A stretch of 25,920 bases of DNA from Cymbomonas tetramitiformis (taxonomy: Eukaryota > Chlorophyta > Pyramimonadophyceae > Pyramimonadales > Pyramimonadaceae), in NCBI GenBank assembly GCA_001247695.2, contig LGRX02029026.1:1-25920 (forward strand). The letters run 5' to 3'. Under the pieces are notes generated by a model that did no database searches, was not told the origin of the DNA, and was given only the letters and a program-made list of their open reading frames with translations. The translations under genes and the position numbers were made by a program. Positions 7,478 through 15,413 of the stretch are shown here, piece after piece; the stretch's first letter is position 1; each line of letters opens with the position of its first letter.

Positions 7478-9971
7478 TTAAGCATCCGATTCATCATCAT
7501 CGGAGTGTCTTTGAGGTTTGCGCATTCCAACACGTACACGTTTAGTCCTACCATTGATTTTTCGTTGAGCGGGATATATATGATGTTTTGTTAAAAGCTT
7601 GCCAAATTCGGTTGCGGTCATTAAATTTCCATCTTTTATAAACCAATCGTGTACGTTTTCAATAATAACATACCAATCACCAACTTTTTTCCAATCAAAT
7701 CTATATATTCCTTCTTTTGTCATTACACCTTTGAAGTCTTTTAGAATGTCTTTACTTTTGTAAATCTCATAATTAGCCTCAATCCATTCAAATCCACCTC
7801 TATTAGAACCCGTTCTTTCCGCTACTTCAGATTTGACAAATTCAGGTTTGGGAGTTCGACCATTGATAATACTTTTTCGATAATAGTCGCACAATATACT
7901 AATAAATGCATCCGCTACATTTACTTGGTTTACGAAATTATCAATGCTATCATCTCTCACAAAGTAAGCATCGTTTGGTTCCATAATGCTATCGCTAGAT
8001 GTTCTATCACATTGAACATAATTTGCTCTATCCGTGTATGCTCTATCGACCCCTTCAACCTCGGGTGTATCGTTGGATAGACAAAGCATATATGCTTGTA
8101 TTTTGACATTTGTGGCGTTTTGATACAACTCTCGCATCGGTAATGTTTCGTTCCCGCCACTGCAAAACTTTTTCAAGATGGTTGCGGACAACTTTTCAAT
8201 TCTCATTTTGTGTTCGCCAAAATTATTTTTTGTCGCTTCAACACCTATGTCACATTCATTACTTATTGCAAAACGTCTATGCCACAGCTCAACCGCCCAA
8301 GTCCATTTTCGTTCATTTTCCATATCGGATTTGTACTTTTTGGCTTTTAAATTTTCTCCATCAAATTCATATTGGAATTCTTCAAATGCACGTTTTAACA
8401 ATGAAGTCAATTTCCCTTTTCCGCAAGCCGTGTCACCTATCAAAAACATAAATTGTCTATCACATATTTCACCCGCCATCCCCCTTGCTAATTGCTCAAG
8501 CACATAATCTCGTTTTTCAATGTTGGTAATTGGGTTATCAAACAATCTCCTAATCACCTCAGATTTCAATTCGGAGTAATCTTCCGAAACATTATAGTCC
8601 CGATGTATTTTGTTGATAAAGTTATAGCTTGGATGCTTCTTCAATAATTCAAAGTTTTTCAAATCCAACACACCATTATCGAAAAGAAGGTACCCTTTAC
8701 TTTTCGACACGTCAAACTCTATCAGCACGGGTGCTTTTTGAGAGACTAGCTTGTATGCGGGTTCATACAAACTCATAAAAGACTTTGATTCATCTTTGGA
8801 ACTAACATTTATAAATATTTTGGTGTAGTTGCGCTCAATGATTTTTAGATGCAAACCTTTCCCTTTATGTTTATCAAGCGTCCACCTACCGTCTTCTTCG
8901 TCATATATCATTAACCCCAATGGTGTGATAAAAATTTGGTCTTGAAATTGTTCGAGTATTAGGTCACAATGTACTTGGTCACTACGTCGTTCATCTATGT
9001 CATCGATGAAAGGTTGGTGGGATTCAAGCCATCGACAATCTTCATCCGTGGCGGAAGTTGCTTGACATTTCAATTGCATTTCAAAACACGTGTGTGCTTT
9101 TATACATACTTTCAACTCGCTTATTACTTTGTCAATGTCGACATTATCGTCTTTATATACCAAAATCTCGTCGTGGATTAGTGCCGCAGGCTTCATTTTA
9201 GTATTCGTCACCAAATAGTCATATATACACATCATCATCCGACTCTCTATTTCTTGAATATACAACCCCAATGCACTCCTGAATTTTGCCATTTCTTTTG
9301 TCTTGTTTTTTTACTTCACAAGCTACTTGTACGGCTTTTGCAAATTTTGGAAAGTGCTCAAGGGCATCATTTGTAAGTATATTTTTTATTTGGTCTTCAT
9401 ATTGTTTTATACAATCTATATATTGATGTTTAGGAAGTTTAAGTTCATTTAACCAAGTTTGAAATGAGCCTCCAAATGTCAATATTAACATCAAGTGTTT
9501 TGCATTAGCTCTACTCACATTATAACTTCGTTGAATGTTGTAAAATATACTTTCTCTATTCACAATGTAATCGTTTATTGCCGAGCATTCAATGTTATAC
9601 TTCTCACACAATTGAGATATGATTGTTGGATGCGCATTTTCTAAATCAAATGAAATGTAGTTTCCGTCCATAACAAGTCGGCGGATAACATTATATTGAT
9701 TTTGGAAACAACAAGTATTATACTTATCACTCACCGGGTAATATCTACCTAAATTGTATGGTGCTTTTTTGTAAGTTATGGTGTTCATATGTGTCTTTTT
9801 ACTCATAAACTTATGCATCTTCTTCAATTTGGTTTGCTCCTCGCGCCACATCATATTCTCTATATCATAACCTTTGGAATTTACATCTACTTTAAGTAAA
9901 AGTTCCATAACCTCATACTTAAAATAGGTCTCACTTAAAGTAATTTGCTCGGGGAATTTATTATAATTCAT
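7478..9971 (-). CDS. TVpol-type family A DNA polymerase fused to SF3 helicase (frameshifted)
   Basis: This replication protein is read in two frames. Frame 1 (9971 down to about 9310) has polymerase motif A FDLENAHP (residues 108-115, catalytic Asp109) and the motif B region RANAKHLMLILTFGGS (Lys158). Frame 2 (about 9310 to 7478) has motif C LIHDE (His40-Glu42 counted from the ATG at 9292), then a D5-type FDNGVLDL segment, helicase Walker A GDTACGKGK (286-294), Walker B RRFAISNE (339-346) and sensor CLSND (Asn408). DxxNAHP and HDE are hallmarks of TVpol, the polymerase of many virophages and PLVs, often fused to a superfamily 3 helicase. The switch between frames needs +1 and falls at or near a 7-A run (9306-9312). 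A -1 slip there would give the wrong frame. So it is a homopolymer mutation or sequencing error, or a less likely +1 recoding event. Confidence 0.8.
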
Positions 9972-10007
9972 TGTTTCTATATACTATGAATACGGTTTTT
10001 CTTTAAG

Positions 10008-10205
10008 TTAAATTTTAATAGCATATATATTATCAGCATTTTTTATTTTCTTTTGGTGATATGACCTCTTAACTTTCTCACAATGCAGAAGACGATTACG
10101 GTCATACCAAGATGCATTATATTTTTTTTGTGACGCATTATACCTTTCCCGATTCTTTTCTCTATATCGTTTGGCTGCTTGTTTTTGTGCTTCGGATGTA
10201 GGCAT
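10008..10205 (-). CDS. Small basic helical protein, 65 aa
   Basis: It starts at an ATG and ends 36 bp before the polymerase start. The sequence is almost wholly Lys/Arg/Tyr/Asn, with a repeated YREKNRERY / KKYNASWYDRNR pattern that would form a long charged helix. Similar short YxxKNxE(K/R)Y-type proteins or tails occur in large eukaryotic DNA viruses, usually without known function; DNA or RNA binding is plausible. It shares its strand with the polymerase-helicase and may be transcribed with it. Confidence 0.5.
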   Translation of the reverse strand: MPTSEAQKQAAKRYREKNRERYNASQKKYNASWYDRNRLLHCEKVKRSYHQKKIKNADNIYAIKI

Positions 10206-10297
10206 CGCGCTACCAGATTAGTGTTATAAGTGACCGAAGCTTTAAATACGTTGTTCATAGCATATATGTTCAATAAAGCAACACACGTTATGGTACC

Positions 10298-10411
10298 GGG
10301 TTCCGAGTAATTGGTACTTTTGAAAAACATTTTCAAATAATTAAAAATAAATATACAAAATGATATTCTTTCTTTGATATACTTTTATAAACAACCCATT
10401 ACCACATACCC
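10298..10411. repeat. Stem-loop element, copy 4 (arm degraded)
   Basis: The right arm CCCATTACCACATACCC (10395-10411) matches copy 3, but the left arm (10298-10314, GGGTTCCGAGTAATTGG) has several mismatches. The loop is still recognisable (GAAAAACATTTTC, TATACAAAA, TTTGATATACTTTT). Length is again 114 nt. The region 10206-10537 between divergent genes holds this element and nothing else I can identify. Confidence 0.65.
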
Positions 10412-10537
10412 ATTACCCAATCTATCCTAAAATTTTTAACTTTAAGACATAAACTCTATAAGGTATACTTGAATCATTTACAACATACTCAAGTACATAC
10501 ATACATACTTTACTTACTTCTACTTACTTTCACAAAT

Positions 10538-10597
10538 ATGTCTTACTCCGCGATGCTCAAATGGGGTAATAAGACCATTGATGTGGAAATTGAATGA
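10538..10597 (+). pseudogene. Probable original start of the oxygenase-like gene, cut by TGA
   Basis: An ATG at 10538 opens 19 codons (MSYSAMLKWGNKTIDVEIE) and then meets TGA at 10595-10597, exactly in frame with the long open frame that continues to 11482. TGA serves as a normal stop in neighbouring PLV genes (866, 3030 and 5330 genes), so reassignment to an amino acid is unlikely. Nonsense mutation is the simplest explanation. Confidence 0.5.
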
Positions 10598-10639
10598 TGC
10601 GATAACTTGTATGTTTATGTAAAGAGAAAAGAAGACAAA

Positions 10640-11482
10640 ATGTATTTGAGTGCTCACGAAAATAAGAAGCATATTTTTTGGACTGATGAGCCAAGTGATT
10701 GGGAAACTTGGAAGATTACCGAAGATAATCATTTATACTCTTGGCATTATACTTATGCATTTTATGACGAAACAAACGACAATCATTGGCAATGCGGGTC
10801 ACATAAGGAATACTCCACTTTTCAAGTGATAAAGCCTTCGGCACAAAAAATTACGGATATGCCATATGTACAAAACTTGATGAGTGAAATTGAAAGTATG
10901 TTGAGCAATGTAAAATTGAATAAACAATATCGAGACAAAACAAAAAAGATTCGCTTCAACCTAAATTGGTCATTTATGCTTGGAAACACGACCGGAGCAT
11001 TGGGTGGTGGTGGTATGCAAACACCTCACAATATGCCTCATAAGAAAGGCAAAGGTGTTTGTGTGAGTAAAGTTGAAGATAGAAAACTTCCTAAATGGAA
11101 GCAAGCATTATGGGCGGTTTCGAAGGAATTGATAAGTATTATTGATAAAGATTTTTCGGAAGGCGAGTACGTTGTCAATTATGCAAAAATGGAACCCGGC
11201 ACGTATGTGAAAAAACACGTCGATGCCGAAGATATAAGTTTTCAATATGCAATGGCGCTTGGAGATTTTAAAGGCGCGCCATTAAGGTGTTTCGACTCAA
11301 ATGACCAAATCATCGGTGACTTTTACAATCGAAACAAAGTGTTAAAAGTAGACGGGAGATTACCTCACGAAGTGATTATGGACGATTTTGAAGGTACACG
11401 ATATGTAGTCATATGGTTCAAGTTGTACGACCATCGAAAATTAGTGGAAGACCCAATATTGACAACTCCTTGCTATGTATAA
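10640..11482 (+). CDS. 2OG-Fe(II) oxygenase-like protein, possible TET/JBP relative
   Basis: Candidate dioxygenase of the double-stranded beta-helix fold. Counting from the ATG at 10640, KKHVDAED gives the iron-binding HxD pair (His193, Asp195), LPHEV gives the distal His243, and EGTRYVVIW supplies Arg254 for 2-oxoglutarate. The order H-x-D ... ALGDFKGAPL ... DGRLPHE ... GTRY fits 2OG-Fe(II) oxygenases, and the spacing and 'HVDxED...LGDF.G' style recall TET/JBP enzymes that oxidise thymine or 5-methylcytosine in DNA. That subfamily assignment is a guess from pattern. The N-terminal half has no known domain and a Gly-rich loop (GALGGGGMQTP). The open frame begins after a TGA at 10595; codons from 10598 could be part of the original gene. 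It converges on the capsid gene 9 bp away. Confidence 0.55.
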   Translation: MYLSAHENKKHIFWTDEPSDWETWKITEDNHLYSWHYTYAFYDETNDNHWQCGSHKEYSTFQVIKPSAQKITDMPYVQNLMSEIESMLSNVKLNKQYRDKTKKIRFNLNWSFMLGNTTGALGGGGMQTPHNMPHKKGKGVCVSKVEDRKLPKWKQALWAVSKELISIIDKDFSEGEYVVNYAKMEPGTYVKKHVDAEDISFQYAMALGDFKGAPLRCFDSNDQIIGDFYNRNKVLKVDGRLPHEVIMDDFEGTRYVVIWFKLYDHRKLVEDPILTTPCYV

Positions 11483-11491
11483 ATAATGTCA

Positions 11492-12910
11492 TCATAATTC
11501 GACCGAAATAACTCGTCCGGCTGATACCATTAATTTAGAAGTGAACATACATATAATCATAGTTTCATTGGGACCGCCCGTAGCCGCATTGCCAGCGTCA
11601 AATGCTACCCCCGCGGCAGATGCATTGTCGCTAGCCGTGCATTGTAAATAGCAACTACTATTAGTGCCTAAACTTGAGTATCCACTCAATCGGCGCGGTT
11701 CATTATCCAAACACAAATTTAAAGGCAATATAAAAGAATTGTTGAAATAATCAGTTCTCGATTGCATATGATTTGAACCCATCATTGAATATTGGTCACC
11801 TTGTGAATGAGTGATATTCATATAGGCTTGTAAAGGCGAATTAGGAAATGCAGGGGTCAACACGTTGTTTACGCTCCAAGAGTAACGAAAGACTCTATTA
11901 CCGCCGTATATTTTAGATGGCAATTGATAAAGACGTCCAAGACGATTAGTATATTGTGCAATCCCGGTTTCGTTTACGGTTCGATAATTTAAAGGACGGG
12001 TTATGGCATAAGCTTTATTCCAACAATTGACCGATAGTGCAAATCGTACATTTTTATTATTGGTCGAATCGCTTTGGAAAAATGTCGCATAATTTTCAAA
12101 AATGATTGTTAATGCTCCTTTTGAAATTAATTCCTCTATATTTTGTTCGACGACTCCGCTTGAGAATGATAATGTGGTAATTGATGCAGAAACTTGAGAT
12201 AACGTAAAGCTTGCATTTTGAGCGACGAATGTTTGAGCAGCAGCTGCTTTAGTAGTAAATGCGCCGGGCGCTTGACCTTGTTCGCCATATAACAAACACG
12301 TTACTGCATTGTCGGTAAACAGCCTGATTCGTATTGCACCAAGTGTGCTGGAATCAATTATAGACGGCTCACAAGTGCCGAGAAATCCTAATAGATTGTT
12401 CAAAATGAATTCTCGCCCTTCGAAGTCACCGGCTTGATTATCTTCGTCAAGTGAACCCGTTATCAATCCATTAGTCAATTGTATACCTTCCGAGCCACAA
12501 TTCGATAACACGCTTCTATATGTTATTTCATTTTCTAAATGGTCACTTACTAAATGTTTTACCTCTTGAATATCGCTTGCCTGAGCCACAGATTGATTTA
12601 CAATAACACCGTTTATACTCACCTCATATCTAGAGAATAGGTTAAATATCTCCGGCAAAAATGAATGACACGTTTTCAATGCACCTCCTCCACTATCGTA
12701 CGTAAATGCACGATTGGTTTTGGCAAAGAATCTTATAGCAAATTTGCGCGTGTCGATAAAACTATTTATAGGTAAATTTATCTCCAAAGAACCTCCTCCA
12801 CCATTCACAACGGTCGAGTTTGATGTCAATAATTCAAATTGATTCTGGCTAAAATCTGTCATTTGAGTCGTCGCATAACTTAAAGATTCGGGATAATAGC
12901 TGTCTAACAT
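11492..12910 (-). CDS. Major capsid protein, double jelly-roll, 472 aa
   Basis: Likely MCP of the particle. It has the size of PLV/virophage MCPs (about 450-600 aa) and a beta-rich sequence without enzyme motifs. It has typical capsid stretches such as RYEVSINGVIVNQ, where 'INGxxIN' recurs in PLV MCPs, and DYFNNSFILPLNL near the C-terminus. It stands directly after the minor capsid gene and near the ATPase, the usual morphogenesis order. An upstream in-frame ATG at 12955 would add 15 AT-rich-encoded residues that overlap the end of the minor capsid gene. The ATG at 12910 (MLDSYYPESL) with a TATA-like run just before it is the better start. The frame is intact, unlike its neighbour. Confidence 0.75.
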   Translation of the reverse strand: MLDSYYPESLSYATTQMTDFSQNQFELLTSNSTVVNGGGGSLEINLPINSFIDTRKFAIRFFAKTNRAFTYDSGGGALKTCHSFLPEIFNLFSRYEVSINGVIVNQSVAQASDIQEVKHLVSDHLENEITYRSVLSNCGSEGIQLTNGLITGSLDEDNQAGDFEGREFILNNLLGFLGTCEPSIIDSSTLGAIRIRLFTDNAVTCLLYGEQGQAPGAFTTKAAAAQTFVAQNASFTLSQVSASITTLSFSSGVVEQNIEELISKGALTIIFENYATFFQSDSTNNKNVRFALSVNCWNKAYAITRPLNYRTVNETGIAQYTNRLGRLYQLPSKIYGGNRVFRYSWSVNNVLTPAFPNSPLQAYMNITHSQGDQYSMMGSNHMQSRTDYFNNSFILPLNLCLDNEPRRLSGYSSLGTNSSCYLQCTASDNASAAGVAFDAGNAATGGPNETMIICMFTSKLMVSAGRVISVEL

Positions 12911-12935
12911 TTCTTTATAATAATATATAATACAG
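12911..12935 (-). promoter_or_regulatory. TATA-like run before the major capsid gene
   Basis: On the minus strand, GTATTATATATTATTATAAA ends a few bases before the ATG at 12910. This is the strongest match to the AT-rich start motif shared by the virion genes, and it supports 12910 over 12955 as the start. Confidence 0.45.
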
Positions 12936-12941
12936 ATAAAT

Positions 12942-13998
12942 TTATTGCGAATCATTGCTTATAACTTCAACTTTTAATGAAAAACTGAAATATACATTTC
13001 CTGAGCGAGCTTGGCTAATAAGAGACGACGGCGTCCGACCATTGTCTTTTGAAATTTGAAACATTAGTCTTCCACGTGAGTCCGTTAATGCAAAGTTTAT
13101 TTGTGACAATAGACTTGGACTTATGATAACCGGCTATAATTGTTGTTGGCATCTATATATGAAAATGATGGCTTAGATAAGTCGTCGATAGCAATTTTAA
13201 ATAGTATATCACTAGATATCATCTCACCGACTTGGTCGTCACTAGCTTGACTTAGATTAACAACCTCCAAAGCCGAGCTAGATACTAATGATTGTGTGCG
13301 AAGATATAACTCTCGAATTGTGTTCGGTGTGAATGGAAAGTAGCTTTGCATAGTCTTTGATGATGTCTTTTGAAACATCGGTTCTAATTGGCTCAATTCA
13401 GATTTACCTACCAAATCTCGCTCCCGAACTGGATTGCCCCCTAAAAGTTCGCTCGAATCGTTGTTTAGTGCATCGTTTACCGTTGATGCAAATGGGCTTA
13501 TTGCATTTAACAAAGTTCCGCTACACCTCGCTATGCTTTTGGTTGCGAAGGAGTAAAAATCAAACTTATCTTCCAAATCATTGTCGAATTCCAACACAAT
13601 TAATTTGAGGTTTGCATCGGCTTGTGTTGCTACACTAGCCGTCACCGTCACGGCGGAACCGGCGGGTCCTAGTTGATTATTTATAGCATCACCTATAGCC
13701 GCCAAAATTTGTGCGTCGTCAAATGTTTTAGGAAAAGGAAAATTTTGGGGGTTGATTTCAATTTTAAACAACTTGTTGGCATTAGCTGTTTTGTCTCCCA
13801 AAAAAATGTATTGTTCGTTTGATTTATATCATAAAATGTCTTTTCAATGTAAAAATCATTAACGGTGAGTTGCAATTGGTCCGTCGTCTTATATGAAAGC
13901 AATTGACTCGGAATATTATATTGACCCAGTCGTGAATCGAGTAAACTATTTTGTTCGCTATTAAAGTATAACATTTTTGAGAATTTCGAGACATTCAT
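12942..13998 (-). CDS. Minor capsid (penton) protein, broken by two frameshifts
   Basis: Three consecutive minus-strand frames together look like a single-jelly-roll minor capsid protein of about 350 aa, the usual size in PLVs and virophages. Frame 1 runs from ATG 13998 (MNVSKFSKMLYF) to a 7-T run (minus strand) at 13800-13806. Frame 2 runs on (KLFKIEINPQNFPFPKTF) to about 13131. Frame 3 (PVIISPSLLSQINFALTDSR) ends at the TAA at 12942-12944. Each switch is -1, as expected from loss of one base in a T run and in a C run. The apparent 226-aa frame opening at 13801 begins with TTG and is not a real start. The gene begins 5 bp after the stop of the 95-aa gene and ends 31 bp before the MCP start, consistent with a capsid operon. 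Identification rests on position plus the late 'SPxLLSQINFxLTD' segment. Confidence 0.65.
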
Positions 13999-14003
13999 CG
14001 TTA

Positions 14004-14291
14004 CTATATGGTTACATTATTTTTAACATAATCGCTTAGCTCTTGTTCACTCATTTTGGCATACTTGTAATAATCTTCTTGAGTTTCACGTGGTTTCGGT
14101 TTTACCAAGGATTTATTATCGTACCAATTTTGGAATTTGTCGGGATTTACCATATATGCTTTAATTGTGTATACTAGAATCGAATGGGGGAGATGTGGAT
14201 GTAGTTCCTTATAATGTTTAAAATAGTCGCACATAAGTTCCTTTTGCCGGTAGGTGAAGCACTTTTCGGGAATGTCGGCAATGCAATTCAT
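14004..14291 (-). CDS. Unknown small PLV protein, 95 aa
   Basis: It starts at an ATG 21 bp from the divergent ATPase start and stops 5 bp before the minor capsid start. The sequence is helical, with aromatic and charged residues (KELMCDYFKHYKELHPHLP, DYYKYAKMSEQELSDYV). It has no zinc motif (two Cys only) and no membrane segment. Its place between the ATPase and the minor capsid gene suggests a morphogenesis role. I cannot name a family. Confidence 0.6.
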   Translation of the reverse strand: MNCIADIPEKCFTYRQKELMCDYFKHYKELHPHLPHSILVYTIKAYMVNPDKFQNWYDNKSLVKPKPRETQEDYYKYAKMSEQELSDYVKNNVTI

Positions 14292-14312
14292 TTTTTAAAT
14301 AGTATTATATTA
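14292..14312. promoter_or_regulatory. Bidirectional AT-rich start region
   Basis: A 21-bp spacer between the divergent starts at 14291 (minus) and 14313 (plus), with TAGTATTATATTA on the plus strand. The length is identical to that of the divergent spacer at 2081-2101. Confidence 0.35.
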
Positions 14313-15233
14313 ATGAAAACAATTAAATTGAATGATACAAAACTTAAAATTCAACCGCCCAAAGCTAGTGCATTTCAATACGAAACGGGCGAAAACCTAT
14401 TGAAACAACCATTCAACATTTTATTGGTAGGTCGTCGTGGTTCAGCCAAATCGACCTCGGCGTGTAACTATTTACGAATGCTTAAACAAGATGACAATTG
14501 CGACCGTATATTGTGCATAAGCTCAACATTCTCATCCAATAAATCACTAATGGAAGACCTAGATATAGAGGATGAAGATGTGTTCGACCCGGACGACCCA
14601 AAAACCATTGATAATGTATTAGAAATGGACAATGAAGCGGAAGGTTATGAAAACTATTTAAAAGAATTGGAAATTTACAAGCAAGTTATGAAAATGATAC
14701 ATAGCGATTCGGTAAGTATACTCGATATCCCACCAGAATACTTGTTAAAATTTGCTTCAAACAATTATCAACCACCGACATATAAGTATCATCATCAACC
14801 GAGAATCATAGCATTCGTTGATGATGCACAAAGCACTCGGTTGTTTGGTAACCGAAAATTTATAAATATGTGTGTACGGCATAGACATTGCGGAATGTTC
14901 TCAAAAAATATGGGAGGTGCTCTAGGCTTGAGTTTGTTGATTTGCGTCCAAAACTTTTCAAGCGCCCAATTTGGTTTACCTCGTGCCGTAAGAAACAATG
15001 CAACGGCATTATGTTTGTTCAAAATATATGACGAGAAAGAGATGGAAAATGTATATAAAAGTGTTTCGGGAGAGATACCTCTTGAAGAATTTATGGAAGT
15101 ATATGATTATGCTACCAAAGAAAAATATTGTTTTTTGCTTATAGACTTGAACCCCAAAGATTCAAATAAGAAGTATCGGAAATGCTTTAATGAGCTAATA
15201 GTACCGAATGCCAATTTAAAAATGGAAAGTTAA
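14313..15233 (+). CDS. FtsK/HerA-type genome-packaging ATPase, 306 aa
   Basis: Predicted DNA packaging motor of the PLV. The Walker A motif is GRRGSAKS (residues 40-47). It has Ala where the second conserved Gly of GxxGxGKS usually stands, but keeps the catalytic Lys and Ser. Walker B is IIAFVDDAQ (Asp170-Asp171), followed by a conserved RHRHCGMF segment and SLLICVQNF, which fits the sensor strand of HerA/FtsK viral ATPases. Length is normal for PLV/virophage enzymes (about 250-350 aa). The frame is open from an ATG at 14214, but those 33 codons overlap the opposite-strand gene. The ATG at 14313 (MKTIKLNDTK), after a TATTATATTA run, is preferred. The frame is intact. Confidence 0.8.
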   Translation: MKTIKLNDTKLKIQPPKASAFQYETGENLLKQPFNILLVGRRGSAKSTSACNYLRMLKQDDNCDRILCISSTFSSNKSLMEDLDIEDEDVFDPDDPKTIDNVLEMDNEAEGYENYLKELEIYKQVMKMIHSDSVSILDIPPEYLLKFASNNYQPPTYKYHHQPRIIAFVDDAQSTRLFGNRKFINMCVRHRHCGMFSKNMGGALGLSLLICVQNFSSAQFGLPRAVRNNATALCLFKIYDEKEMENVYKSVSGEIPLEEFMEVYDYATKEKYCFLLIDLNPKDSNKKYRKCFNELIVPNANLKMES

Positions 15234-15245
15234 TAGTAAATATAT

Positions 15246-15413
15246 ATGAAAACTCCTTGTGAAAGATGTACGGCTACGACCAAATCCGGGCATCGATGTA
15301 AGAATATGACTTGCAAATGGAGTCCATTATGTTATGTACACAAGCAAGTTGTAGTCGGCGATAGCCAAATACCTAACTCGGGTCAAGGTGTATATGTAGG
15401 AGTCCACACTTGA
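15246..15413 (+). CDS. Small Cys/His protein, 3' end probably replaced by LTR sequence
   Basis: A 55-codon frame starting 12 bp after the ATPase stop. MKTPCERCTATTKSGHRCKN and CKWSPLCYVHK form a CxxC...C...C...C...H cluster of the kind often seen in small zinc-binding proteins of large DNA viruses. SQIPNSGQGVYVG follows, which resembles the opening strand of a SET domain (IPxSGxGVF). The frame then stops. The likely LTR boundary at 15395 falls inside the GVY-VG codons, so the last few codons would come from the retrotransposon and the viral gene would continue beyond it. The SET suggestion is speculative; the interruption is better supported. Confidence 0.5.
   Translation: MKTPCERCTATTKSGHRCKNMTCKWSPLCYVHKQVVVGDSQIPNSGQGVYVGVHT

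Larger units (their letters stand above)
1..15394. mobile_element. Integrated Polinton-like virus / virophage-type element (partial)
   Basis: AT-rich, gene-dense segment carrying a major capsid protein, minor capsid protein, packaging ATPase, TVpol-helicase, lipase and fibre genes on both strands. This combination is characteristic of PLVs and virophages. Neither terminal inverted repeat can be identified: the left end is not defined inside the window and the right end is cut by an LTR retrotransposon at about 15,395. No retroviral-type or tyrosine integrase and no adenain-like protease gene is seen. Lesions in at least three genes suggest an endogenous, decaying copy, although homopolymer sequencing errors could explain some of them. 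Assignment to the PLV rather than the virophage side is inference. Confidence 0.8.

Noticed and set aside
9219..9312. Programmed -1 frameshift at the A7 run in TVpol
   Set aside because: The downstream motifs lie in the +1 frame; a -1 slip leads to the wrong frame. +1 recoding is possible but has no visible signal.
10043..10336. 97-codon minus-strand frame overlapping the 65-aa basic protein
   Set aside because: It runs through the stem-loop element and has no coherent composition; the 65-aa frame has a regular basic helix pattern and better spacing to the polymerase.
10595..10597. Non-standard genetic code with TGA as an amino acid
   Set aside because: Several PLV genes end in TGA and show no other internal TGA codons.
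12911..12955. Upstream MCP start at 12955
   Set aside because: The extra 15 residues are translated AT-rich promoter-like DNA and overlap the end of the minor capsid frame.
13693..13801. Independent minor capsid start at 13801 and a separate 101-aa gene at 13693-13998
   Set aside because: The 13801 start is TTG and the two frames join at a 7-nt T run, so one frameshifted gene is simpler.
1..15394. Protein-primed family B polymerase, integrase or adenain-like protease of a true Polinton
   Set aside because: None of their motifs was found in any frame I read; the polymerase present is the TVpol type.
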